Below, piece by piece: positions 28,236-36,355 of a DNA stretch of 36,692 bases. The notes below the pieces were generated by a model. It was not told where the DNA came from. It saw nothing but the letters and a program-made list of their open reading frames with translations, and ran no database searches. The translations under genes were made by a program, and so were the position numbers. Every line of letters begins with the position of its first letter. Positions within the stretch are counted from its first letter, which is position 1. Origin of the DNA: Verrucomicrobiota bacterium (GTDB lineage Bacteria > Verrucomicrobiota > Verrucomicrobiia > Limisphaerales > AV2); NCBI GenBank assembly GCA_003218515.1, contig QHNT01000162.1:1-36692 (forward strand), written 5' to 3'.

Positions 28236-29648
28236 TTATTTCCTGCCGGCGAGTTCCAGCACCGCCACGGTCATCGCCATGACGCCGGTTTTGATGGTGG
28301 GCTCAGGCTCCGGAGCGAACTGGCTGGAGTGCAGCGAGGGCAGGGGTTTGCCTGTCTTTTCGCTTTCTGCGACCTTTTCCGGTTTCACGGCGCCGAGCCA
28401 AAACAGGCAGATAGGTATCTTGTCCTTCGTGCGACCATATTCGCTGAAGTCCTCGCCGCCCATGACCGGTTTCATCGGTCGGACGTTGGCATCGCCGAAC
28501 CAGTTTTTCAACACGGCGGCCAGCCGGCGCGTTAATACGGGGTCGTTGTAAGTCGCCGGCGTGAATTCCTGTTCCCGCAGCGTGACCATGGGCATGTGAT
28601 CCTCCGGCAGACCCGCGGCCTCGGCCAACCCGCGCGTGATGCGCCTTAAGGCAGCAATGGTTTGCTGGCGCACGTCGTCGGTGTAGGAACGCAGCGTCAA
28701 TTGGAGCAGCACTTCGTCGGGAATGATGTTGTGCTTGGTGCCGCCGTGGATCGAGCCGACCGTGACCACCGCCGGTTCGCCGGGCGGAATTTCCCGGCTC
28801 ACGATGGTCTGGAGCGCGAGCACCGTCTCGGCAGCCAGCACAATCGGGTCTTTGGTTTTGTGCGGCCAGGCGCCATGCCCGCCGATGCCGCGAATCGTGA
28901 TGTCCACCGAATCCACGTTGCCCAACGCGTATCCTTCGATGTATCCGACGGTTCCCGCCTCCAGGTCCGCTTTGTCGTGCAGTGCAATGCAATAATCCGG
29001 CCTGGGAAAGCGCGTAAACAAGCCGTCCTTGAGCATCGCCCGCGCGCCCGACCCTTTCTCTTCCGCGGGTTGCCCAATCATCACCAGCGTCCCCTGCCAC
29101 CTGTCCTTCAACGCACTCAGCAACCTTGCCGTGCCAACCAACACACTCATGTGAACGTCGTGGCCACAGGCGTGCATCACATCGACTTCGTTTCCTTTGT
29201 CATCCACTGCGCGGGCCTGGCTGGCGTAAGGAAGGCCGGTCTGTTCCTTGACCGGCAGCGCGTCGAGGTCCGTGCGAACGAGGACCGTCGGGCCGTTGCC
29301 GTTGCGCAGAACCCCCACCACGCCGTAGCCGCCGACCCCGGCGGTGACTTCGAGACCGGCTTGCTTCAGCGCCTCGCCAACCCTCTGGCCGGTCTTTTCT
29401 TCGTGGAGAGAAAGCTCCGGGTGCGTGTGCAGATGGCGATAGAGCTCAAACAGACCCGGATATTCCCGGTTGACACGCGACTGGATCTGTTCGCGCAGTG
29501 AGGCAGACGGGCTGCCGGCGTTTTGCCCAAACGCAACACCGGCGGCCAGGCAGACAGCGGCAGGAACCCTAAGAGGTCTCATACATGACAAACGAAAGCG
29601 CGCAAAATTCCGAACTTCATTGCGAATTTCTTTTGGAAATCCATTCAT
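28236..29648 (-). CDS. M20-family amidohydrolase, secreted
   Basis: A 470-residue peptidase M20D/amidohydrolase that removes acyl or amino-acid groups from amide-linked substrates. Di-zinc-site motifs are VRTDLDALPV, HACGHDVHMS, GQPAEEKGSGARAML and GGEDFSEYG; a dimerisation domain (GIGGHGAWPH) is in between. A hydrophobic segment (VPAAVCLAAGVAFGQ) indicates export. The ATG at 29648 has GGAG ten bases upstream and is used here; starting at 29582 (MRPLRVPAA) would give a more typical signal peptide. It follows the ceramidase-like gene by 16 bp. With that gene it suggests hydrolysis of amide bonds in an extracellular lipid or peptide. Confidence 0.92.
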   Translation of the reverse strand: MNGFPKEIRNEVRNFARFRLSCMRPLRVPAAVCLAAGVAFGQNAGSPSASLREQIQSRVNREYPGLFELYRHLHTHPELSLHEEKTGQRVGEALKQAGLEVTAGVGGYGVVGVLRNGNGPTVLVRTDLDALPVKEQTGLPYASQARAVDDKGNEVDVMHACGHDVHMSVLVGTARLLSALKDRWQGTLVMIGQPAEEKGSGARAMLKDGLFTRFPRPDYCIALHDKADLEAGTVGYIEGYALGNVDSVDITIRGIGGHGAWPHKTKDPIVLAAETVLALQTIVSREIPPGEPAVVTVGSIHGGTKHNIIPDEVLLQLTLRSYTDDVRQQTIAALRRITRGLAEAAGLPEDHMPMVTLREQEFTPATYNDPVLTRRLAAVLKNWFGDANVRPMKPVMGGEDFSEYGRTKDKIPICLFWLGAVKPEKVAESEKTGKPLPSLHSSQFAPEPEPTIKTGVMAMTVAVLELAGRK

Positions 29649-29664
29649 AAAATCGCTGCTCCAA

Positions 29665-31089
29665 TTACTGATTTCGCACTCTGTCCATCAGCTCCGTCGC
29701 TTGCTTGACCAGAATTCCTTCGATGCTCGCGCGGAACGGACCGTAGATGCCGTAGTAGATGAGCGACGACTGCGCTTCGTACCCGCCCTCCTTCAAAATG
29801 CGCACGGACGGGATGTAACACGGAACTTCGTAGGCGTAACCAATCAGCCACGGATGGTCCGCCGCAAAAATGCGTTTGAACCGTTTGCTGTAATCAACGA
29901 CGTCCTCGCCGCCCATCGCGACGAACGTGAGTTCGTCGCCAATGCGAATCGCCGCGACCGGAAGTTTCAACGAAGCTGGCAAGGGCACGCCCGCATCCAG
30001 CCGCTTCAAGTAACCTGTCGCGCGATTTCGAATGTAAACGTCGTCGCTCCGCGAGTCCTTTTCGATCTGATCGCGAGGCGGCGGGTCCGCAAACGGCAAC
30101 TCAGCTTCATCGTAAGCCAGCTTCAGCGCGCCCTGGACCCGTCGCATCGGACGGCTCAGGACACCGGCTACCGCGCCGGCCAGCTCCAATCCATGGCGCT
30201 TGGCATCGAGCAGCGTTCCCCGAGGCGATGGATTCGAGTCCGCGCCCATGCCGGTCAAATAGATCGCGACCGCGCCCGGATAATGCGTTTCGAGGTGTTG
30301 CCGCGTGTAAGCCATGTAATCGCCGGAGACGATGTAAAAGTCATCGCCGGCAATGCTGGTGCCATGACAGGCGTAACCAAACAGGATCGCGCGTATCGCT
30401 CCGTTCGTTCCCATGATTTTCAACACCGGGACGTCCTGGTCCACTGGCCCGTCCGGGTTCTCCCCGAAATCAATCTTGTCGCCGTTGTAAACCCGGCGGT
30501 TCATCGCGAATCTCGCGCGACCGACCCCATGTTCCAGTCGCGCCGGTTTCAAATCCGCCAGGGCCGCGCCGACGACTTCGGCCAGCTTCGATTTCAGGAA
30601 CGCGCTGTATTGGTGGATTTGTTCCTCGTCCGCCGGCGAAAGGTTATACATTGACGTCAGCGTATTTTCCAGAACCGGCGCCGAATGCGTGTGGCTGGAA
30701 ACCACCACCAGAGCGCCGGGTTTCAGCTCGTGTTTGGCGCCCAGCTCCTGAACTGCCGGCGCGATGAAAGCGTGGCTCACTTCGCAGTTGTCGAGTGAAA
30801 CCAGCACGACACGCTCGTTCCCGCCTTTGAACGCGATGGCCTGGACCATGAGCGGCGAGTCAATCTTTTCGGACGGATGCTTCCGCGCCGCGTAGCCGGC
30901 CAGCCAGATCGGTCCTTCCGGCGTGATGTCGCGAACGGAGATGCCGACCTCAAGGGGTGGTCCGGATTCAGCCGCGCGCAGAGAAGAAAGTGACCATGCA
31001 AAAAGGAGGGAGGCGAAGACCAGCTGCGCCTCCTCCAGCAAACTTTTCCGGCCAGCCGGGCCGTTCCTCGTGACCAATGGGCGGTTCAT
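29665..31089 (-). CDS. Neutral/alkaline ceramidase-like hydrolase
   Basis: A 474-residue secreted protein with the N-terminal domain of neutral/alkaline non-lysosomal ceramidases: DITPEGPIWLAGYAARK, VVSSHTHSAPV (metal-binding histidines), and YACHGTSIAGDDFYIVSGDYMAYTRQ. Ceramidases cleave the amide bond of ceramides into sphingosine and a fatty acid; many bacterial members have unknown substrates. It is shorter than a full ceramidase and lacks a clear C-terminal Ig-like domain. The ATG at 31089 overlaps the stop of the DUF885 gene (ATGA), so the two are coupled. A hydrophobic stretch at about 22-40 (LVFASLLFAWSLSSLRA) is the signal sequence. Confidence 0.85.
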   Translation of the reverse strand: MNRPLVTRNGPAGRKSLLEEAQLVFASLLFAWSLSSLRAAESGPPLEVGISVRDITPEGPIWLAGYAARKHPSEKIDSPLMVQAIAFKGGNERVVLVSLDNCEVSHAFIAPAVQELGAKHELKPGALVVVSSHTHSAPVLENTLTSMYNLSPADEEQIHQYSAFLKSKLAEVVGAALADLKPARLEHGVGRARFAMNRRVYNGDKIDFGENPDGPVDQDVPVLKIMGTNGAIRAILFGYACHGTSIAGDDFYIVSGDYMAYTRQHLETHYPGAVAIYLTGMGADSNPSPRGTLLDAKRHGLELAGAVAGVLSRPMRRVQGALKLAYDEAELPFADPPPRDQIEKDSRSDDVYIRNRATGYLKRLDAGVPLPASLKLPVAAIRIGDELTFVAMGGEDVVDYSKRFKRIFAADHPWLIGYAYEVPCYIPSVRILKEGGYEAQSSLIYYGIYGPFRASIEGILVKQATELMDRVRNQ

Positions 31090-32846
31090 AGAATCTCGTT
31101 CCATGCTGCTCTGTTCTTGAGCATCAACTCGCGCAGCAAACGGATCGGCGGCGCGCCATGCCGCAACATTTTATCGTGAAATGTTTTCAGCGAGAAACCG
31201 GCGCCTTCCTGTTGCTGATAATCACGGCGCAGCTTGAGAATCTCCAGTTTGCCCACCGTGTAATAGAGATACTGCGGATCGAATGTCCCACGCAACGCCT
31301 CCTGGTGCGCCGGCTTGTGCTCGTAATAACAGTTATCCTCGAAAAACTTCGTGGCGTCGTCCAGCGACATCCCTTCGCAGTGCGTTTTGATGGAGACGCA
31401 CAGGCGGCAGAGTCGCAGCAGCGCTTCGTCCGATTGCGCCAGCCGGTATTTTGCCGTCTGGAGTGAATCACCTTTGCCGGTCCCGAATCCTTCATCGACC
31501 ATCATCTGTTCGCAGTAATGCGCCCAGCCTTCGATGAACGCGTAGCTGGCGAAGATTTTCTCAAGCTTCGTTGCCGGCGACGCGTTCAGGCAGAGAAACT
31601 GCACGTAGTGGCCCGGATACGCCTCGTGAATCGTGACGATGTCGGTCGTGTAATAGTTGAACGCGGTGAGCCATTCCTCTTTCTGCCGCGGCGGCCAGTC
31701 CTTTTCGACCGGTGTGACGTAATAGTACGCCTCGGTCGCTTTCGCCTCAAACGGCCCGGGCGTGTCCATCGAGGCAAAGCTGGTCGCGCGCAGATACTGC
31801 GGCGTTTCTTCGACTCTGGCCCGGACCTCGGACGGGACCGCGACAATCCGGCGGTCAACGACAAACCGGCGGATCGCCTCCAGATCCTTCTTCGTGTCCG
31901 GAATCAAACTCTCCTCGCTCGGATGGTCCTTCTGTATTTCCTTGAAGACTTCGATGGGCTTTTTGCCCGGGTCGATTTTTTTCGCTGTGTCCGCGAAGAC
32001 CTGCTGTTCGCGTCGCAACTCGCGCATCCCGATTTCCAGGATTCTTTCCGGCGCAAGGTCGATCAGTTCGCCGTAGCGCAGCATCTTCTGAAACTTCTCA
32101 CGACCGAGGGCATAACGGGTGTGTGCTTTCGGCAGCTTCTCGCCCTTCAGCCACGTCACGTAGCTGCGCAGTTCGCCGATGGCCCGCTGGTTGACCGCCT
32201 TGAATTCTGTCAATAGTTGTTCATTTTTGACCTCTTTCAAGGCTTCCACCAGGTCTTTGCTCAGAAAATCCGCCGACCCGTCCGCGACTTCGATGGCCGT
32301 TTCAATGAAAGGCTTTGCCAGCGACGCTTCCAGGTTTGCCTTCGCCGCCGCGATGACCTTTGGCGCCTGCTTCTCGATCGCGATGATCGAGCGCAGGCGG
32401 GCTTCGAGCGGCGCGAAGTTGCGTTTGATGTAAATGTTCACATCGAGGACGCCGGCGTAGGTCATCGGATTCTTCAGGTGGCCCTCCACGTCCTCGAACT
32501 GGAAGATTTCGCTTTTGATGGCCGCCTGCAGAATGCGGAAATCGTAATGCGCCTGCGGGCTTAACGACTTTTCGTCGAGTGTTGCGAGTTGTTCATCGAA
32601 GCGTTTGAGTCGCGCCAGTTCCGCATCAAGGGAAGCGCGGCTGTACTCCGTCAGTTTGCCGTCGTATTCGTGCAGGCCGAGTGTCGTGCCGGTTTGCGGA
32701 CGCCACGCGAGGTAACCGGCGATAAACTCTTCGCACAGTTTGTTGAATTCCGTTTCCGCCGCGTTTGATCGTGGAGCGCCAGATTGGACTTGCACCTGAA
32801 CCAGGCCGACTACCACCAGAATCGGCAGCGGGAGGAGTTTTGTCAT
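31086..32846 (-). CDS. DUF885-family zinc peptidase
   Basis: A 586-residue secreted metallopeptidase of the DUF885 family. The family zinc motif HEAYPGH is at 407-413 and further ligand motifs follow (FIEGWAHYCEQM, ASYAF). A signal peptide (LLPLPILVVVGLVQVQVQ) follows the ATG at 32846; longer frames extend upstream to 33155, but they run through the repeat-rich intergenic region and have no family features. It is the first gene of the four-gene operon. Substrate is unknown; distant relatives are dipeptidases or carboxypeptidases. Confidence 0.88.
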   Translation of the reverse strand: MTKLLPLPILVVVGLVQVQVQSGAPRSNAAETEFNKLCEEFIAGYLAWRPQTGTTLGLHEYDGKLTEYSRASLDAELARLKRFDEQLATLDEKSLSPQAHYDFRILQAAIKSEIFQFEDVEGHLKNPMTYAGVLDVNIYIKRNFAPLEARLRSIIAIEKQAPKVIAAAKANLEASLAKPFIETAIEVADGSADFLSKDLVEALKEVKNEQLLTEFKAVNQRAIGELRSYVTWLKGEKLPKAHTRYALGREKFQKMLRYGELIDLAPERILEIGMRELRREQQVFADTAKKIDPGKKPIEVFKEIQKDHPSEESLIPDTKKDLEAIRRFVVDRRIVAVPSEVRARVEETPQYLRATSFASMDTPGPFEAKATEAYYYVTPVEKDWPPRQKEEWLTAFNYYTTDIVTIHEAYPGHYVQFLCLNASPATKLEKIFASYAFIEGWAHYCEQMMVDEGFGTGKGDSLQTAKYRLAQSDEALLRLCRLCVSIKTHCEGMSLDDATKFFEDNCYYEHKPAHQEALRGTFDPQYLYYTVGKLEILKLRRDYQQQEGAGFSLKTFHDKMLRHGAPPIRLLRELMLKNRAAWNEIL

Positions 32847-32939
32847 AAAGTGTCCGCTCGTTACCAAAGAATCGCCGGGAAAGAAAGCTATTTGCTTGCT
32901 GTGCTTCGCGGTTCCGGCCGCACCCGTGCACTGCTCCTG

Positions 32940-33275
32940 AGTGTGGCCCCAGGCGTCTCGCCTGACGCAGGGCCGGGCAGCTTGCCCGGCGGACAAAAAT
33001 ACTCCGATACAGCAAGCGCCATGGAATCCCACCAGTCGCAGAAACGTCCACGCTCTAATCCGGGGCGGGAAATCAGAACTGGAGTGTGGACTTGCCGCTT
33101 CGCGGCCGCGGATGCCGCCCTCTACGTCAGGCGGGATGCCAATACCGTTCGGCAAGTAGTTTGCTTCTCCCTCTCCTCCCCAAAAAAGGAGGAGAGGGTC
33201 GGGGAGAGGAGGCCGTTTTTCATCAGTTCCCCCTCGCTCCAGCTCTCTCCCCGCTCGTCCCTCGCGGGGAGAGAG
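32940..33275. repeat. Cluster of palindromic elements in the divergent intergenic region
   Basis: The 562-bp space between the DUF885 and sialidase genes has no gene. It contains CCAGGCGTCTCGCCTGACG (32946-32964), a CCGGGCA/TGCCCGG hairpin just after it, an 11-bp hairpin CCCTCTCCTCC / GGAGGAGAGGG (33169-33179, 33188-33198) and a 12-bp hairpin CTCTCTCCCCGC / GCGGGGAGAGAG (33243-33254, 33264-33275). All belong to the same classes as the inserts in uvrA and the DUF1549 gene. Promoters for both flanking genes must also be here. Confidence 0.7.
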
Positions 33276-33408
33276 GGAAAAATGCGCTCAGGGTTTTTCA
33301 TGCCGAATGCAAACTGGCGCGACACCTGAACGCTGCAAGGGGGCAGTGCCATCAGGGGCGTCATGTGTTCGCACCGGTGAATTGCGCCTTGGAGGGCGGC
33401 AGCGCACC

Positions 33409-34527
33409 ATGTTAATGGTGCAACGCATGAACAGTCCCCGACACTTCCGTGGAACGCTTCGAAATTATTTTGTTTGCCTGCTCCTGGCTGGAGGAGTCGT
33501 CGGTAACCTGTTCGCGGGTGACGAGATTCACGTCGAACGCGTCTTCGGGCCAGAAATCAAAACCGGCGACTACAAACATCCGGCCAGTTTTGACGAATTG
33601 AGGAACGGCGACATTTACCTGGTTTTCTTCAGCGGCAAAGGCGAATACAATGACAACCGCGCGGCCGTGTTCGGCTCGCGTCTCAAGCATGGCGATCGCC
33701 GCTGGTCGTCGCCGGTCGCAATCGCGCGCGACCCGTTTCATTCGCTCGGCAATCCGGTAGTCTGGCAGGCGCCCGATGGACTCATCTGGCTGTTCTACGT
33801 TTCGCGTTACGGAACGCATTGGTCCGACTCGCGTATCGCCGCGAAAGTCTCGCGCGACGGCGCGAAGACCTGGTCCGATTCGTTCACGGTCGCCTTTGAC
33901 GCAGGGATGATGGTGCGGGCGCACCCGATTGTTTTGCGCAACGGCGATTACCTGCTGCCGATTTACCACGAAGTCGGACGCGACACGGAGTCGGTGGATG
34001 CCAACTGCACTTCGCTTTTTCTCCGACTCGATCCCGCGACCAAACTCTGGCAGCCGAGCAACCGCGTCCGGTCACGTTTGGGGAACATTCAGCCGGCTGC
34101 GGTTGAGGTCACGCCGGACCATCTCATCGCCTTCTGCCGGCGCGGAGGCGATTACAACGGTCGGCCCGACGGCTGGCTGGTGCGCGCCGAGTCGCACGAC
34201 GGCGGGCGAACCTGGAGCGAAGGGAAAGATTCCGAGTTCCCCAACCCGAACGCGGCGGTGGACTTCATCAAGCTGCGTAACGATCATTTGCTCCTCGTTT
34301 ACAACGACAGTTTCACTAATCGCGCACCGCTGACCGTGGCCATTTCGACTGACAACGCGAGAACGTTTCCGTATCGTCGAAGCGTTGCCGAAGGACCAGG
34401 CGACTTTGGGTATCCGACAGCGGTGCAGACGCGTGACGCCAGAATCCATGTTGTATTCACGTCGGACGAACGGAAGGTCATTCGTCACGCAATCTTTGAC
34501 GAAAGCGCGGTTTTGAAGCAGAAATGA
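33409..34527 (+). CDS. BNR-repeat sialidase-like protein, secreted
   Basis: A 372-residue exported six-bladed propeller of the sialidase superfamily. BNR/Asp-box motifs (S-x-D-x-G-x-T-W) are visible as SRDGAKTW and SHDGGRTW, with a degenerate STDNARTF. A signal segment (NYFVCLLLAGGVVGNLFAGD) is near the N-terminus. Arg/Tyr catalytic residues cannot be assigned with certainty, so it may be a sialidase or another glycoside hydrolase or lectin. The ATG at 33409 is preceded by GGAGG 13 bases upstream; ATGs at 33415 and 33427 are alternatives. It overlaps the next gene by 4 bp. Confidence 0.85.
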   Translation: MLMVQRMNSPRHFRGTLRNYFVCLLLAGGVVGNLFAGDEIHVERVFGPEIKTGDYKHPASFDELRNGDIYLVFFSGKGEYNDNRAAVFGSRLKHGDRRWSSPVAIARDPFHSLGNPVVWQAPDGLIWLFYVSRYGTHWSDSRIAAKVSRDGAKTWSDSFTVAFDAGMMVRAHPIVLRNGDYLLPIYHEVGRDTESVDANCTSLFLRLDPATKLWQPSNRVRSRLGNIQPAAVEVTPDHLIAFCRRGGDYNGRPDGWLVRAESHDGGRTWSEGKDSEFPNPNAAVDFIKLRNDHLLLVYNDSFTNRAPLTVAISTDNARTFPYRRSVAEGPGDFGYPTAVQTRDARIHVVFTSDERKVIRHAIFDESAVLKQK

Positions 34528-35375
34528 ACAACCGGTTCAACTACGCTATGAAAACAAATCTTCTTATCGGAGCACTGACGTTGGCGCTCGGAGTCGAAAC
34601 AGTGTCCGGTCCGACCGGCATTGCCGCCGAGCCTCACACCAAACCCGTCCTGCTTTACAGCCGTTACTACAACGCCGAAGGTGAACACCGATATCTGCCC
34701 GAAGGCACTTACAAGCAGGTCATTCAACGCCTGCGCGAGGATTTCGACGTGCGCATTCACAATAAACCGCTCACGCGCGACACGCTCGCGGACGTGAAGC
34801 TGTTGTTCATCGTCAATCCGAGCGACAAAGCCTTCGGCAACAATCCTCCGCCTCCGCACGTTTCCGCCGCTGATATCAATGTGCTGAGCGAGTTCGTTAA
34901 GAATGGCGGCAGTCTGATCGTGTCCGGCAATCAGGAAAATCACAACCTCGAAGTCGAAGACATGAACAAGCTGCTCGCGCGCTTTGGCATCCAGGCCACG
35001 AACCTTTACACCGACGCCAAGAAACTCGTGTTGCCGAAGGAAACACCGATCATCGGCGGGCTGCGCTGGGCCTACTACACGGGCAACCTGTTGCTGCTCG
35101 ATTCGGCGAGTCCGGCGAAACCGCGCGCGCTTGTGATGAACGATTTGAATCAAAAGCCGCCCAAAGGCACGCGCGACCAGGCTGGCTGCCTGCTCGCCAC
35201 GGCGGAACCGGGCAAGGGGCGCGTCGTCGTCGTGACAGACTCCGGCTGGCTGGCGGACTGGGCGTTCACCGAGGAAGGCATCGGCGGTGTCGCCCTCAAA
35301 GGACAGGACAACTGGGAGATGTTCCGGCGCCTGACGCGTTGGGCCGCGCATCTGCCAGGACGCCCTGAGCCCTGA
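34524..35375 (+). CDS. Secreted GATase-like (DUF4350/ThuA-type fold) protein
   Basis: A 283-residue exported protein (signal LLIGALTLALGVETVSG, cleavage near IAAEP). The body has an alternating alpha/beta pattern typical of class I glutamine amidotransferase-like folds: KPVLLYSRYYN, VKLLFIVNPSD, LSEFVKNGGSLIVSGNQ, RVVVVTDSGWL. There is no obvious catalytic Cys in the nucleophile-elbow position, which fits the non-enzymatic DUF4350/ThuA-like group. The overlap with the sialidase-like gene (ATGA at 34524-34527) indicates they work together, perhaps in handling an extracellular glycan (inference). Confidence 0.7.
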   Translation: MNNRFNYAMKTNLLIGALTLALGVETVSGPTGIAAEPHTKPVLLYSRYYNAEGEHRYLPEGTYKQVIQRLREDFDVRIHNKPLTRDTLADVKLLFIVNPSDKAFGNNPPPPHVSAADINVLSEFVKNGGSLIVSGNQENHNLEVEDMNKLLARFGIQATNLYTDAKKLVLPKETPIIGGLRWAYYTGNLLLLDSASPAKPRALVMNDLNQKPPKGTRDQAGCLLATAEPGKGRVVVVTDSGWLADWAFTEEGIGGVALKGQDNWEMFRRLTRWAAHLPGRPEP

Positions 35376-35566
35376 AGGCGATTTCAATGGCATTGGAGCG
35401 GCGTGGCAAGTCCGTGCGTGCGGACGGCAGCCTTGAGCCGCCGCTGGTTTGAAACTGTGCAGGCGCAAACCGTTGCTGCTTGCCCCGGAGTGACCAATAT
35501 TTTCCAAGGAACCTGAGCATCGGAATTTTACCAGGTATAAACTTAGCGCGGCCAAGCCGCGACCGA

Positions 35567-35687
35567 CGTAGCGCAGACTTCCAAGTCTGCTGTATCGTGG
35601 GTTTCCAAACCCGCCAACCGCGCCCCGTCGCACGCCCCCGCCGATTTGGAAATCGGCGATACAGCAGGTTTGGAAACCTGCGCTACG
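35567..35687. repeat. Composite palindromic element with four hairpins
   Basis: The outer ends CGTAGCGCAG (35567-35576) and CTGCGCTACG (35678-35687) and the inner pairs CTGTATCG (35590-35597) and CGATACAG (35657-35664) are inverted repeats. Between them are four small hairpins: GCAGACTT-CC-AAGTCTGC (35573-35590), GGGTTT-CC-AAACCC, GCCGATTT-GG-AAATCGGC and GCAGGTTT-GG-AAACCTGC. The first two have CC loops and the last two GG loops, so the halves mirror each other. The 500-bp gap 35376-35876 has no gene; it holds this element and a short repeat at 35808-35836. Confidence 0.8.
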
Positions 35688-35807
35688 ACCAAGGCGTTGC
35701 CTCGTCACAAAATTTGCGCAAGCTACGAAAACTTCTGGGCATAGTAGTCCGGATGAGAAGCTCTGATGACCTTTTTGCCGAACCGTTGAGCGCGATGAAG
35801 CGCCAAA

Positions 35808-35836
35808 AATCTGTGTCCATCCGTGTTCATCTGTGG
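35808..35836. repeat. Short 10-bp tandem repeat
   Basis: TGTGTCCATC, CGTGTTCATC and TGTGG form an approximate 10-bp tandem repeat. Similar stretches (CTGTGTTCATCTGTGG-like) recur in intergenic DNA of many bacteria in my recollection. It lies 40 bp before the VOC gene, and could be in its leader. Confidence 0.5.
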
Positions 35837-35876
35837 TTTTCTTCACTCGTCGGTTTTCCCGGCCGCGGTATTCAAG

Positions 35877-36248
35877 ATGAAGATTCAGGAATTGAACCAC
35901 ATCGCGATTCACGTCAGTGATGTCGAGAAGAGTTGCGAGTTTTATCGCGAGGCGCTGCGGCTCGAAGCAATTCCGCGTCCGGCCTTCACGTTTCCGGGCG
36001 CCTGGTTCCGGCTGGGCGCGAATCAGGAACTGCACCTCATCGGTGATCGCGCCGAACCCGTGTTCTCGCACAATCGCGGCAATCACTTCGCGCTGCAAGT
36101 GGAAGACCTCGACGCATGGGAGCGGCACTTTGACTCACTCAAAATCGAACATTTGCCGCGCAAGCGTCGGCCTGATGGTGCTTCGCAACTTTTCCTCCGC
36201 GATCCGGACGGGCACGTGATTGAACTGTTCAAGCCGCCGGCGAAGTAA
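35877..36248 (+). CDS. VOC-family (glyoxalase/dioxygenase fold) protein
   Basis: A 123-residue single-domain VOC protein. Metal ligands are His8 (in LNHIAIHVSD), a His in NHFALQVED, and the Glu in VIELFKPP near the C-terminus. The pattern YREALRLEAIP followed by FRLGANQELHLI is common to glyoxalase-like proteins that bind small ligands. The exact reaction (isomerase, resistance protein or dioxygenase) cannot be decided. The ATG at 35877 is chosen since it starts the conserved beta-strand; the frame extends upstream to 35823 into repeat DNA. Confidence 0.88.
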   Translation: MKIQELNHIAIHVSDVEKSCEFYREALRLEAIPRPAFTFPGAWFRLGANQELHLIGDRAEPVFSHNRGNHFALQVEDLDAWERHFDSLKIEHLPRKRRPDGASQLFLRDPDGHVIELFKPPAK

Positions 36249-36355
36249 ATTCTCGATCGCGCCGGGGACTGGGAGTGAAACTCTGCGGTCGAAAGAATCC
36301 GACGAAACTTTTCACGCTTCCTTTCCCGTGCAAGCCAAGATGACAAGAATCGTTC

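Noticed and set aside
29470-30654. Open frame on the plus strand opposite the ceramidase-like and M20 genes
   Set aside because: No domain pattern and it crosses two well-supported genes on the other strand.
32847-33155. N-terminal extension of the DUF885 gene
   Set aside because: It would be encoded by the palindrome cluster and would precede a clear signal peptide that starts at 32846.
33307-33408. Upstream extension of the sialidase-like gene to 33307
   Set aside because: The extra residues have no signal or domain character and read repeat-rich DNA; GGAGG lies before the ATG at 33409.
34485-36128. 547-residue open frame on the minus strand
   Set aside because: It covers the GATase-like gene, a palindromic repeat and the VOC gene, all better supported on the plus strand.
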